From Prevotellaceae bacterium (GTDB lineage: Bacteria > Bacteroidota > Bacteroidia > Bacteroidales > Paludibacteraceae), in contig JAISVR010000011.1 in assembly GCA_031271465.1 (NCBI GenBank), positions 1 to 64,000 on the forward strand: a stretch of DNA of 64,000 nt, given 5' to 3'. Shown here one piece after another: positions 51,795-61,063 of the stretch; positions within the stretch are counted from its first letter, which is position 1; every line of letters starts with the position of its first letter. The position numbers and the translations under genes were made by a program. The notes under the pieces were generated by a model. That model saw only the letters and a program-made list of their open reading frames with translations, was not told where the DNA came from and did not search any database.

Positions 51795-52796
51795 TTAGGT
51801 AGAACTAATTTTCTTACGAGGAACTAATTTTAGAATTAACAAAAAAACAAAAACTTTTAGTTCTTTGATATTTGATAAAATGTTTCGATACGAAACGGAA
51901 TTAATATGTTTCATTATTGCTTCATTGCTTTTTACCAATTGCAACTCGGAGTAAGTTCGTTTGAGTAATAATAGCCGAAGAGAGCGGCTGAATGCGGAAT
52001 AAAGGGCGTAGGCATCTTCAAACGAACGGGCTTGCTTTGTTTTTTCATCGAGCACGATGTTGTTCTTTTGTAAAAATTGATTTACAAATCCACAATAAGC
52101 AACGATGTTTTTTGTAGAAAGATATTCTATATTATTACACAAAGAGTCTTTATGATTTACGGAGTAATATAGAATATCGGGAATAATTTCGATTTGTTTT
52201 GCATAAAAAAATGCCTGTAAAAGAAACGCCGAATCTTCGGGAGCTACAGCTCTGGTATCGGGGAAAAGAATACGATTTTCCTGTACAAATTTTGTTTTGA
52301 AAATGTAATTCCAAATCGAACCGGACATTTTTTTTGTAATAATGCTATGAAACAATTGCTTAGGGATATTTTCACCGGCATTAAGTGCGGGGTATTTGTG
52401 TTCCGTATTGCACCCATTTACTGTACTCATGGCGTTGCATCGCACAATATCGCAATCGTGATGCTTCGCTGTTTGATATAACTTTTCATACATAACAGGG
52501 TCGGTGTAATCATCGTGGTCGCAAAAAGCTATATATTCTCCGGCTGCCTGTTGCATGCCTTTATTTCTGCTCAAACCTGTATGAAGATTCGTTTCGTTGT
52601 AAATCAGTTTAAATCGCTCATCTTTTGTCGCAAGATTTTTTGCCACGATATCGCTGCCGTCTGTAGGACAATCTAACACAAGCAGTATTTCAATTTCTTT
52701 GAGTGTTTGCTTGGCAAGCGAAGTTAAACAATCTTCAAAATGTTTTCCGGCATTGTAAACAGGCACAATGACGCTGATTTTAGGTTGTTGTTTCAT
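51795..52796 (-). CDS. Family 2 glycosyltransferase
   Basis: A 333-aa GT-A enzyme: KISVIVPVYNAGKHFEDCL, EILLVLDCPTDGSDIV, and a DHDD-type metal motif in AFCDHDDYTDPVMYEKLY. The long C-terminal region with PDTRAVAPEDSAFLLQAFFY is typical of surface-glycan GT2. It lies 10 bp after the FkbM gene. Sugar unknown. Confidence 0.88.
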   Translation of the reverse strand: MKQQPKISVIVPVYNAGKHFEDCLTSLAKQTLKEIEILLVLDCPTDGSDIVAKNLATKDERFKLIYNETNLHTGLSRNKGMQQAAGEYIAFCDHDDYTDPVMYEKLYQTAKHHDCDIVRCNAMSTVNGCNTEHKYPALNAGENIPKQLFHSIITKKMSGSIWNYIFKTKFVQENRILFPDTRAVAPEDSAFLLQAFFYAKQIEIIPDILYYSVNHKDSLCNNIEYLSTKNIVAYCGFVNQFLQKNNIVLDEKTKQARSFEDAYALYSAFSRSLRLLLLKRTYSELQLVKSNEAIMKHINSVSYRNILSNIKELKVFVFLLILKLVPRKKISST

Positions 52797-52806
52797 AGCA
52801 GTTTCC

Positions 52807-53715
52807 TTATCGCGAAGCGTGAATTAATCCCTTGCGAAATTCAAATGGAGCCGTCAACGAGTAGTTGGGTTTTTCCCACATAAAAAACATGTAACCCGGC
52901 GAAAACTTCGTATTATAATTTCTTTGTTGAAGCAATTCCGATATTTTTTTATCGTCTCCGTTTTTGTGGTAAGTACATATTAAAATATCGTCGACCGTAT
53001 TTTCAATAATATGATTTGCTCCGTCCAATATTGCGCTTTCGGCACCTTCAACATCAATTTTCAGAAGAGTTGGTTGCTCAAGATTTTTGAAAAAATAATC
53101 GAGCGATACAAATTTATCGTTGTTGTCGTTACCAACATATTTGTTGATAATCACTACTTTATCTTTCCAAGGATGAAATGTAGCTTCCAAGGCTTCTATC
53201 CAATCGTGATTAGCTTCGAACAAATACAGTTGTTTTATTTCATCGACAAATTTAAGTCCAAAAATCCCTTCGGCAGCACCAATGTCGGCAAAAATAGATT
53301 GGTTAGAAGCTTCGAAGTATTCAAAACAATAGTTGTGCGGCGATAAATTATCTTGTTCTGCGCACAAATTATTATATGCCACACGGATGTTTTTCCGCGT
53401 CATACCTCTTTTAAAATACAGGCGATGTTTTTCGGGCGTATATACATAGTGTAACCCGTTTATCTTGTCGGTTCTAACTTTAACGCATCGATGAATGTAT
53501 TTTGAAATAAAGGGATAATTAAAAATTTCAATTAAATGATGTTGTAAAAACTTGGCAAATATTTTTTGCTCTCTTGGAGGTAAAGCCGGATTGGGCGAAA
53601 GGGAAGTTTGCTGTATAAATTCCCTCACACGCTTTGTTAATTGATATCTGGGTGTGTTTTGCAAGCGTTGCTTTTGATATTTAGCGCGGCTTATTATTTC
53701 AAAAAGTAAATTCAT
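52807..53715 (-). CDS. FkbM-family methyltransferase
   Basis: A 302-aa protein whose C-terminal 180 residues are a SAM methyltransferase. Motif I is FADIGAAEGIFGLKFVD, motif II QLYLFEAN, and the FkbM signature is LLKIDVEGAESAILDGA. The N-terminal 110 residues are of unknown nature. In glycan clusters these enzymes O-methylate sugars, which is the likely role here. Confidence 0.85.
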   Translation of the reverse strand: MNLLFEIISRAKYQKQRLQNTPRYQLTKRVREFIQQTSLSPNPALPPREQKIFAKFLQHHLIEIFNYPFISKYIHRCVKVRTDKINGLHYVYTPEKHRLYFKRGMTRKNIRVAYNNLCAEQDNLSPHNYCFEYFEASNQSIFADIGAAEGIFGLKFVDEIKQLYLFEANHDWIEALEATFHPWKDKVVIINKYVGNDNNDKFVSLDYFFKNLEQPTLLKIDVEGAESAILDGANHIIENTVDDILICTYHKNGDDKKISELLQQRNYNTKFSPGYMFFMWEKPNYSLTAPFEFRKGLIHASR

Positions 53716-53726
53716 CTATTTCAAAT

Positions 53727-54632
53727 TTATTTGATAACAACATCGTAAAAAGTATCTTTTATTTCAAAATTTTCGGACGGGAATTTAAACGAAAGCTTGT
53801 GGATAAACGACAAATGTTTAATTTGCTCGAATCGTTCCTGTGCATAATTGTCGAAAAGTTCAAACTGCAACAAATGCGGATTGGCATTGGGAAACACAGG
53901 TATATTTTTCCACATCAATCGGTTTTTTTCGTTGGCATCAATCACAACAGCAAGACTTAAATGGAAGAGAAAATAGTGTTTCAAAAAGTTTTCGCGCCGC
54001 CAATATTCGTAAAGCATATCGCGCGTTTGACAAATTATCGAATTGTGCGGTTGTGCAGCAATAAACCAACTTGAGGCTTTTCCACGCGAAACAGACAGGA
54101 ATGTTTTAAAACAAAAAACAGGCGCATTGATGATAAAGTCGGGAATTTTATCTGTAAGCAAGCAGCTTGCATCTATCCAAATTCCGCCATATTGAGCCAA
54201 CAAAGAAATGCGCAATAAATCGGACAAATGAGTATTGGAAATGCGTTTCTTCCGGTATTTCTGCCAAATATATTCGGGGAAATCAACATATTGTTGCATG
54301 TTTTCTTCGGTAATAAGAATGATTTCCTTGCCTCGGGAATAACGCTGCACCGACTCGTAGCAACGCTGTACGATATGTGGCGCATTGTCCATTCCCTGCA
54401 ACCAGCAAATCCAAATTTTACCGGGATATGGATTTTCACTATTTGCTGTTCCTTGTTCCGTATCCTTGTAGTATTTTTTCAAATAGCGATACATTTTATC
54501 CTCTTCGTCAGCTTCAACCACGCTCATGCTGCACAGCCAGCGCAGGCGACAAATCTGTTTCCGCGCTTCGTTGAAACAAAAGTACCAGCCTTTTTTTTCG
54601 AGAATTTGTTTGTAGGTTTCGAGAGTTCTCAT
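53727..54632 (-). CDS. Capsular polysaccharide synthesis glycosyltransferase, copy 1
   Basis: A 301-aa protein of the Caps_synth/GT32-like family. The region PGKIWICWLQGMDNAPHIVQRC is followed by LLRISLLAQYGGIWIDASCLLTDKIP, the usual donor and metal site with a DAS-type motif. The tail has LSFIHKLSFKFPSE. It has the same layout as the adjacent gene at 54655-55551, a likely tandem duplicate. Substrate unknown. Confidence 0.82.
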   Translation of the reverse strand: MRTLETYKQILEKKGWYFCFNEARKQICRLRWLCSMSVVEADEEDKMYRYLKKYYKDTEQGTANSENPYPGKIWICWLQGMDNAPHIVQRCYESVQRYSRGKEIILITEENMQQYVDFPEYIWQKYRKKRISNTHLSDLLRISLLAQYGGIWIDASCLLTDKIPDFIINAPVFCFKTFLSVSRGKASSWFIAAQPHNSIICQTRDMLYEYWRRENFLKHYFLFHLSLAVVIDANEKNRLMWKNIPVFPNANPHLLQFELFDNYAQERFEQIKHLSFIHKLSFKFPSENFEIKDTFYDVVIK

Positions 54633-54654
54633 CCTGTTGGTAAATGTTGGCAGT

Positions 54655-55551
54655 TTATACTATTGTTGGTTTTATCAGTCTATCATAAAAACTTCCCGGT
54701 TTATCATATTCTTTTTTGGGGAATTTCCACGAAAGCTGCTGAATGACAGATAATTGCTTCATCACTTCAATGTGTGTTTCATCGTATTTGTCGAAAAGTT
54801 TTCGCAACAACAAACCTTTATTTGCAACGGGAACATACGGTATTGAATTCCACAGGTTTTTCATTTCGGCACTGCTGTTTATTGCCATTTCGAGCGACAG
54901 CGTAGTAATTGTATATGACATCAACCGTTTTTCGTTTTTCCAATATTCCAACATCACTGCAATTGCTTTTTGGATAAGCAGATTATGCGGTTTTGCTGCA
55001 ATTACTCCGATGCTGCTTAGGGTTTTATTTTCGGCTTTGTAAAAGAAAATATCGGCAAAACGAATATAATCGGGGATTTTGCCCAGCAAAAAAGTTGTGC
55101 CGTCTAACCACAAACCGCCGTATTTTTCGATTATCAAAAAACGAATTATATCCGAATAAAATGTGTTGGAGATTATTCCTTTTTTATGCTTTTGGGCAAC
55201 AAAATACGGAATATCCACAAACTGTGAAATATTTTCGTTGGTAAGCACTATCACTTCATCGCCATACTGTTTTTTAACGGAAGCAATACATTTTTGAATT
55301 ATTTCGGGAGCATTTTCAACTCCTTGCAGCCACATGGTCCATATTTTGTTGGGATATAAATTATCTGTGCTTATGGCTACGGGTTCGGCAACAGGACGCT
55401 TTACGGCATACTTATATTTTTGCATATAATCGTATGCGCCAAGAATAGAAATATCGCTAAGCACCGATTTGTCGTTGATAAAAATCCGCCTTTTTATTTT
55501 GTAAAAAGCGGGTAAGAAACCTATTTTTTTTATCAGAGAAATTGGATTCAT
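54655..55551 (-). CDS. Capsular polysaccharide synthesis glycosyltransferase, copy 2
   Basis: A 298-aa relative of the neighbouring gene, with NKIWTMWLQGVENAPEIIQKC, SNTFYSDIIRFLIIEKYGG, LWLDGTTFLLGKIP and LSVIQQLSWKFPKKEYD. The D-x-T variant replaces D-x-S of copy 1. The two proteins align over their length but differ in many positions, so they probably act on different steps of one glycan. Confidence 0.82.
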   Translation of the reverse strand: MNPISLIKKIGFLPAFYKIKRRIFINDKSVLSDISILGAYDYMQKYKYAVKRPVAEPVAISTDNLYPNKIWTMWLQGVENAPEIIQKCIASVKKQYGDEVIVLTNENISQFVDIPYFVAQKHKKGIISNTFYSDIIRFLIIEKYGGLWLDGTTFLLGKIPDYIRFADIFFYKAENKTLSSIGVIAAKPHNLLIQKAIAVMLEYWKNEKRLMSYTITTLSLEMAINSSAEMKNLWNSIPYVPVANKGLLLRKLFDKYDETHIEVMKQLSVIQQLSWKFPKKEYDKPGSFYDRLIKPTIV

Positions 55552-55567
55552 AATTGCCGGTATAATG

Positions 55568-56776
55568 TTATTGTCTATTCGCTGATTTTTGACACATCGT
55601 TACAGCATCAAGTATTTTCTTGCAAAAGGAGTTATTTTCGTTTTTATCCCAAAATTTTTCACGAATAAAATTCCGTTTTTTCGCATCAATCTTGTAGTCG
55701 TTATTTTTGATACATTCTGCCAATTCATCGAACGAATACAACTCTTTTCCAACCACGCTTTCGTGAAAAGGATAATTGAAATCGCGGTTATTCACATATT
55801 CGTTTATATCGTACAAATAAAGAATGACATCTTTATTTTCCATCAAAATATAATCGTACAAAACCGACGAATAATCGGTAATCAACACATCGGTATAAGG
55901 CAACACCGCGTAAGAATCGACACGGCGGTCGAGCAGCAGGATATTGCTGTACTGCGACAATTTTTCGACATCGACCATTGTGTTTGGATGTGGTTTCAAA
56001 ATGAGCAGTTCGTTTTTTTCCTGCATCAAACCGTTTAGCACATCGAGATTGAAATTGCCCGAAAATATGTCTTTTTGCGACTCGCGCCATGTGGGCATAT
56101 AAATAAATGTTCGATGAAACGACGAAATTTTATTGATTACACCAAGAATAATCGATGGTTCGTACTTAGCAATAAACCGGCGGCGGCTTGTTTCATCTGT
56201 CAATAAAATCTCATTACGCGGATAACCGCCATTTATACACTGTGTTATATGTATTCGAAACGATTTGGCAAGGGTAACCGCTTGAAATGCCGACGATGAA
56301 AGAAGATAATCGGGACGACGATAAACTTGCGGATAATAAAATCGTTCTTTCAAGGTTTTCCGCACAAAACGATCGGCTAACGGTCCGTTTTGAATACAAA
56401 ATTCTATCCTTTTGAGCGCGACGCCATGCCAGAGATTAACACAAGTAGCTCCACCCGAAGCAAAAAATAAAATATCGGAAGTATAGGCATTGAAAAACCA
56501 GTATTTTGCCCGCAAGGCAAAGCAAATTCCTTGAAAACTTCCGATGAAATATGCCTTTAAACCCAAACTGCGGACAAGTTTTACGGTTTCTTTGCTTGCG
56601 CTTATCCAAGCTGCATCGATGTCTTTTCTATTTTCGGAACAATAAATAAAAAGATATTTTGAGTTGTCGCTAAAAGCATTGCGAAAACTGCCAAAAGCCC
56701 ACTTTTTCTTGTTTCTTGGAACAAGAAATGAAAAAGGATACATGAGAAATCCGATAAGAGAAACAAGAAATTTCAT
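55568..56776 (-). CDS. CDP-glycerol glycerophosphotransferase family protein (TagB/TagF-like)
   Basis: A 402-aa GT-B enzyme that transfers a polyol phosphate from a CDP donor. The signatures are NLWHGVALKRIEF, YMPTWRES, LLILKPHPN and TDVLITDYSSVLYDYILM, all conserved in the Glyphos_transf family. Wall teichoic acid enzymes of Gram-positives are the prototypes. The gene is 11 bp from an SDR-cytidylyltransferase gene that could make its donor. The polyol need not be glycerol. Confidence 0.88.
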   Translation of the reverse strand: MKFLVSLIGFLMYPFSFLVPRNKKKWAFGSFRNAFSDNSKYLFIYCSENRKDIDAAWISASKETVKLVRSLGLKAYFIGSFQGICFALRAKYWFFNAYTSDILFFASGGATCVNLWHGVALKRIEFCIQNGPLADRFVRKTLKERFYYPQVYRRPDYLLSSSAFQAVTLAKSFRIHITQCINGGYPRNEILLTDETSRRRFIAKYEPSIILGVINKISSFHRTFIYMPTWRESQKDIFSGNFNLDVLNGLMQEKNELLILKPHPNTMVDVEKLSQYSNILLLDRRVDSYAVLPYTDVLITDYSSVLYDYILMENKDVILYLYDINEYVNNRDFNYPFHESVVGKELYSFDELAECIKNNDYKIDAKKRNFIREKFWDKNENNSFCKKILDAVTMCQKSANRQ

Positions 56777-56787
56777 ACAATCAATAA

Positions 56788-57930
56788 TTAGCGAACTTTT
56801 TCTATTACATTGCGCAGTTGTGTACTGCTTGTACCCTGCGTATATGGAAAATATACGATTTCAACATCTTTATCTTTGAAATATTCTTCATACCGAAGAA
56901 AACGGGGTGTATTTTTATAATCGCTGCCAACAAAAAGATAGTTGTAAGGAATTTCGGCGTAGGCGTCCATATCTTCTTCGTACGATTGAATAACCTTGTC
57001 TACATATTTGATGTTTTTGACAATTTCAAAGCGTTCGTCAAACGAAATAAAAGTTTCTTTCCCCTTATGCAGCGCATTTCGGTGAATGCCAACTACGAGA
57101 TAATCGCAATAATCCTTGGCTCGCCTCAGCAAATTAAGATGCCCAATATGAAACAAATCGAAAGTGCCGCTTAAATAGCCGATTTTAATTTGAGGTGTTG
57201 TATTTTTCCTTCCCGAGTTATTTTTATAATCAAAACTTTGCAGCCCGAATAAGTGCGGGTTTTCATTATAATGTTGTAATACTTGCTTGTAAGTTTCTTC
57301 AAACCGGGGAATAAACAAATCCCGCTTCCGAAACATGTTGTCAAGAATATCGTTTGCCAATTGGCTTGTTTGCGATAAATCGTTTTCGCCACCATTAAAT
57401 TTGGTACCGCTAATGGAACCCGGAGCAACATTTAAAATCCTGTTAGAAAAGCCTTGTTTTTCCAGCTCAATGTTTATGCTTTCAATAAAACTGCAAACCG
57501 CAGCCTTTGTTGCACCGTATAATGCAAACATGGGAGAAGAAACCAATCCGGTAATACTCCCCATCACTGCGCAGTAGAAATCGGTCGCAGACAAACATTT
57601 GGCGTAAAAGAATTTGATAATTCGGCAAACAGCAATGGCATTTACCTTGTAGCTGTTAGTAATTTCAATATCCAATATATTGTCAAATGTATCAACTCGC
57701 CCAAAGCCGGCTGTAATTATAAGCGTGTCGATATCTACAAACTGTTCCAACACAGTATAGTCGTCATTCAACAAGTTAAACCTGACGAAAACAACTCGAT
57801 TGCCAAAATCTACCGACGGTTCAAACCTGTCGAGTATATATATTTTCCGATAGCCTCTTTCTATTAATTGTTGAGCAATGGATAAACCTATTCCATTGCT
57901 TCCTCCTACAACTAAAGCTATTTTATTCAT
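56788..57930 (-). CDS. Fused SDR reductase and TagD-like cytidylyltransferase
   Basis: A 380-aa two-domain protein; start at ATG 57930 ([15 protein letters not shown]), since the longer frame crosses the metG promoter. Residues 1-235 form an NAD(P)-binding short-chain dehydrogenase with VGGSNGIG (8-15), Ser125, Tyr138 and Lys142 (YGATK). Residues 246-380 are a nucleotidyltransferase of the TagD/CTP type with [15 protein letters not shown] (254-268) and TSSTQLR (367-373). It may reduce a sugar phosphate and load the resulting polyol phosphate onto CMP. Followed by the TagB/TagF-like gene. Confidence 0.85.
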   Translation of the reverse strand: MNKIALVVGGSNGIGLSIAQQLIERGYRKIYILDRFEPSVDFGNRVVFVRFNLLNDDYTVLEQFVDIDTLIITAGFGRVDTFDNILDIEITNSYKVNAIAVCRIIKFFYAKCLSATDFYCAVMGSITGLVSSPMFALYGATKAAVCSFIESINIELEKQGFSNRILNVAPGSISGTKFNGGENDLSQTSQLANDILDNMFRKRDLFIPRFEETYKQVLQHYNENPHLFGLQSFDYKNNSGRKNTTPQIKIGYLSGTFDLFHIGHLNLLRRAKDYCDYLVVGIHRNALHKGKETFISFDERFEIVKNIKYVDKVIQSYEEDMDAYAEIPYNYLFVGSDYKNTPRFLRYEEYFKDKDVEIVYFPYTQGTSSTQLRNVIEKVR

Positions 57931-57975
57931 AACGATATGGAACTTTAAATTTCGAACGAAATTAATTATAGCGCA

Positions 57976-57983
57976 CAAATATA
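57976..57983 (-). promoter_or_regulatory. -7 box TATATTTG for glycan cluster 2
   Basis: Minus-strand TATATTTG lies 46 bp before the ATG at 57930. Seven closely spaced minus-strand genes follow. Confidence 0.5.
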
Positions 57984-58056
57984 CTACTTTTCGAAGCATA
58001 ATCCCAAAGACAGGATTTTTTCTGTTTTTGAGAATTAGAACATTAAAATTTACCAC

Positions 58057-58064
58057 TATCTTTG
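58057..58064 (+). promoter_or_regulatory. -7 box TATCTTTG for metG
   Basis: TATCTTTG lies 26 bp before the metG ATG at 58091, back to back with the cluster 2 promoter. Confidence 0.55.
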
Positions 58065-58090
58065 CGCTTCCAAAAAATTTCAAACAAATT

Positions 58091-60133
58091 ATGACTAAAA
58101 ATTTCAAACGAACCACAGTAACTTCCGCTCTTCCGTATGCCAATGGTCCTGTACACATCGGACATTTGGCTGGGGTATATATTCCTGCCGATATTTATGT
58201 GCGCTATCTCCGTTTAAAAGGTGAAGATGTACTTTTTGTCGGTGGTTCGGACGAACATGGTGTTCCTATCACCATTAAAGCCCGAAATGAAGGAATTACG
58301 CCCCAAGATGTGGTAAACAGATACCATACCATGATAAAGAAATCGTTTGAAGAATTCGGTATTTCGTTCGATATATATTCCCGTACAAGTTCGGAAACGC
58401 ATAAAAAAACGGCTTCCGACTTTTTTAAAACGCTTTATGATAAGAAAGAGTTTATTGAGCAGACTTCGGAACAATATTACGACGAAGAAGCCAAACAGTT
58501 TCTTGCCGACCGCTATATTATCGGTACCTGCCCGCATTGTGGAAATGAACGGGCTTACGGCGACCAGTGTGAGGCTTGTGGTACTTCGCTCAGCCCGTTG
58601 GATTTGATTAACCCGAAATCGACCATCAGTGGCAGTACGCCTGTTTTAAAAGAAACCAAACATTGGTACTTGCCTTTAGATAAGCATGAAAACTGGTTGC
58701 GCAAATGGATTCTCGAAGACCACAAGGAATGGAAACCCAATGTGTACGGACAGTGTAAAAGCTGGCTCGACATGGGCTTGCAACCGCGCGCCGTAACTCG
58801 CGATTTGGACTGGGGTGTACCTGTGCCTGTCGAAGGAGCTGAAGGCAAAGTACTGTATGTGTGGTTCGATGCGCCTATCGGATATATTTCCAATACCATA
58901 GAACTACTTCCCGACAGTTGGGAAAAGTGGTGGAAAGACCCTGAGACACGCCTTTTACATTTTATCGGGAAAGATAACATTGTGTTCCATTGCATTGTAT
59001 TTCCTGCCATGTTGAAAGCCGAAGGCAGTTTTATTTTGCCCGATAATGTACCTGCCAACGAGTTTTTAAATCTCGAAGGCGATAAAATTTCCACTTCACG
59101 CAATTGGGCGGTTTGGCTACACGAGTATTTGGTGGATTTTCCCGAAAAACAAGATATTCTGCGCTATGTGCTTACTGCCAATGCTCCCGAAACAAAGGAT
59201 AATGATTTTACTTGGAAAGATTTTCAGGCAAGAAATAACAACGAATTGGTAGCGATTTTCGGGAACTTTGTTAATCGTGCACTGGTGCTTACGCATAAAT
59301 ATTTTGACGGCAAAGTGCCTGCTCGCGGAGAAATGACCGACTATGAGAAAGAAATTGTATCTCAAATTTCAAATTCAAAATTTCAAATTCAAAATTTACT
59401 GGATAATTTCCGCTTCCGCGATGCACAAAAGGAGGCAATGAATTTGGCGCGTATCGGAAACAAGTATTTGGCAGATACCGAGCCTTGGAAATTGGCTAAG
59501 AATGATATGGCTCGCGTGGCTACGATTATGAATATCAGTTTGCAGATTACCGCCAATTTGTCCATCGCTTTTGAACCGTTTTTACCGTTTTCATCGGCTC
59601 GATTGAGAGAAATGTTGCATTTGCCTGCATTTAATTGGGCAGATTTAGGCAGCATCCAATTTTTGCCGGAAGGACACCGGCTTGGCGAAGCAAAATTATT
59701 ATTCGAAAAAATAGAAGATGAGGCTATCGAAGCGCAAGTATTGAAATTGCAAAAAACAAAAGAAGAAAATGCTGTAACTTCCGTAACTTCTGTAACCCCT
59801 GTAAAAGAAAACATTGCTTTTGATGATTTCACTAAATTGGATATTCGAGTGGGAACTGTGCTCGATTGCCAAAAAGTACCCAAAGCCGATAAATTATTAC
59901 AATTTAAAATTGACGATGGATTGGGCGGACGCACTATCGTTTCGGGTATTGCACAGTATTATGCACCTGAGGATTTAATAGGGAAGCAAGTATGTTTCAT
60001 TGCCAATCTTGCTCCACGCAAACTAAAAGGAATTGATTCTGAAGGAATGATACTCTCTGCCGAAGATGCTGACGGGAAATTGGTGGTAATAAGTCCAAGC
60101 GGAACTGTAAAGCCGGGTTCGGAAGTAGGATAA
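58091..60133 (+). CDS. metG: Methionyl-tRNA synthetase with C-terminal tRNA-binding domain
   Basis: MetRS charges tRNA-Met. The start at ATG 58091 ([16 protein letters not shown]) gives 680 aa. HIGH is in [11 protein letters not shown], the zinc knuckle is [18 protein letters not shown], and the KMSKS site reads [12 protein letters not shown]. The C-terminal 110 residues ([20 protein letters not shown]) form a dimerising EMAPII-type tRNA-binding domain. The DNA at 59367-59394 holds a perfect 14-bp tandem repeat within the coding frame. Confidence 0.97.
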   Translation: MTKNFKRTTVTSALPYANGPVHIGHLAGVYIPADIYVRYLRLKGEDVLFVGGSDEHGVPITIKARNEGITPQDVVNRYHTMIKKSFEEFGISFDIYSRTSSETHKKTASDFFKTLYDKKEFIEQTSEQYYDEEAKQFLADRYIIGTCPHCGNERAYGDQCEACGTSLSPLDLINPKSTISGSTPVLKETKHWYLPLDKHENWLRKWILEDHKEWKPNVYGQCKSWLDMGLQPRAVTRDLDWGVPVPVEGAEGKVLYVWFDAPIGYISNTIELLPDSWEKWWKDPETRLLHFIGKDNIVFHCIVFPAMLKAEGSFILPDNVPANEFLNLEGDKISTSRNWAVWLHEYLVDFPEKQDILRYVLTANAPETKDNDFTWKDFQARNNNELVAIFGNFVNRALVLTHKYFDGKVPARGEMTDYEKEIVSQISNSKFQIQNLLDNFRFRDAQKEAMNLARIGNKYLADTEPWKLAKNDMARVATIMNISLQITANLSIAFEPFLPFSSARLREMLHLPAFNWADLGSIQFLPEGHRLGEAKLLFEKIEDEAIEAQVLKLQKTKEENAVTSVTSVTPVKENIAFDDFTKLDIRVGTVLDCQKVPKADKLLQFKIDDGLGGRTIVSGIAQYYAPEDLIGKQVCFIANLAPRKLKGIDSEGMILSAEDADGKLVVISPSGTVKPGSEVG

Positions 60134-60137
60134 CCGT

Positions 60138-60944
60138 CTACTCAACTAAAGAAGTATTGTACAGCGAGTCAAAAACCCGTATACCATCAACTAACGGTTT
60201 CACATCGTGAGTACGGATATAATCCGCACCTTTTTTATACGCAAAAAGTTCGGCAACGAGAGTTGCAGCAAGACGGTCGGTAACATCGGAAGCTGTCATT
60301 TTTCCCAAAAACGATTTGCGCGAAACGCCTATCATCACCGGTAAATCGAAACGCTGTTTTATTTCATCAAACCGCCTTAATGCTATCATGGAACTTTCGG
60401 GGTTCGAACCGAGAAAAAAACCCATGCCCGGGTCGAGAATAAGTCGCTCGCGGGCAATGCCTGCATCGGTAAGCGCGGTAATGCGCTCGTCAAAAAAACT
60501 CATCATGGAGTGAAAAACCTCTTCAGGTTCGGTTTCTACCACAGTAGCCATACCGATGCGCTGTACAGAATGCATCACCACCAGTTTACACGAGGCGCGA
60601 GCAAGCTCGGGATATAGCTCGGAGAAAGGAAAACCTTGAATATCATTGATAAAATCCACCCGTTGTTCCATACAAAACCGCTGTACCTCAGGTTTAAAAG
60701 TGTCTACCGAAACAGCAATATCCTGCGCTTTCAAGGCAGCAATCACAGGTCGCAGACGGGAAATTTCTTCTTCCGCAGAGATAGTTGCCGAATTAGGGTT
60801 GCTCGATGCAGCACCGAGGTCAATCACATCGGCTCCGCCTACAGCAAGCTCGAAAGCATGCGCAATGGCACGGTTGATATCAAGATACAATCCGCCGTCG
60901 GAAAAACTGTCTTCCGTAATATTTACTATTCCGAAAATACTCAT
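60138..60944 (-). CDS. folP: Dihydropteroate synthase, Sul-like subtype
   Basis: DHPS joins pABA and dihydropterin pyrophosphate in folate synthesis. The 268-aa TIM-barrel protein starts FGIVNITEDSFSDGG and has NDIQGF (100-105), MHSVQRIG (124-131), DPGMGFFLG (171-179), VSRKSFLG (207-214) and DYIRTH (241-246). These forms, especially NDIQGFP, MHSxQR and DPGMGFFL, match the mobile Sul enzymes as remembered and differ from the usual FolP motifs (NDVSGG, MHMRG, DPGFGFGK). It is a single gene on the minus strand, with metG convergent on its 3' side and its own promoter, and no integron or mobile signs nearby. Confidence 0.9.
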   Translation of the reverse strand: MSIFGIVNITEDSFSDGGLYLDINRAIAHAFELAVGGADVIDLGAASSNPNSATISAEEEISRLRPVIAALKAQDIAVSVDTFKPEVQRFCMEQRVDFINDIQGFPFSELYPELARASCKLVVMHSVQRIGMATVVETEPEEVFHSMMSFFDERITALTDAGIARERLILDPGMGFFLGSNPESSMIALRRFDEIKQRFDLPVMIGVSRKSFLGKMTASDVTDRLAATLVAELFAYKKGADYIRTHDVKPLVDGIRVFDSLYNTSLVE

Positions 60945-60990
60945 TCAAAAATTATTTAAACAGGTTAAAAACTTTGTTTCCAAAAGCCTG

Positions 60991-60998
60991 CAAAGATA
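60991..60998 (-). promoter_or_regulatory. -7 box TATCTTTG for the dihydropteroate synthase gene
   Basis: TATCTTTG on the minus strand, 46 bp before the ATG at 60944. A TTTG lies 17 bp upstream of it, close to a -33 box. Confidence 0.55.
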
Positions 60999-61063
60999 AA
61001 ACAATCTGCACAAAACAAAGCAAGAAAAACTCTGCAAGTTGGGCGAGCATAGTTCTTTTCCAT

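Noticed and set aside
60138-60944. Recently acquired mobile sul gene
   Set aside because: No integron, IS, or resistance neighbours; the gene has its own Bacteroidota-type promoter and codon use that looks like its surroundings.
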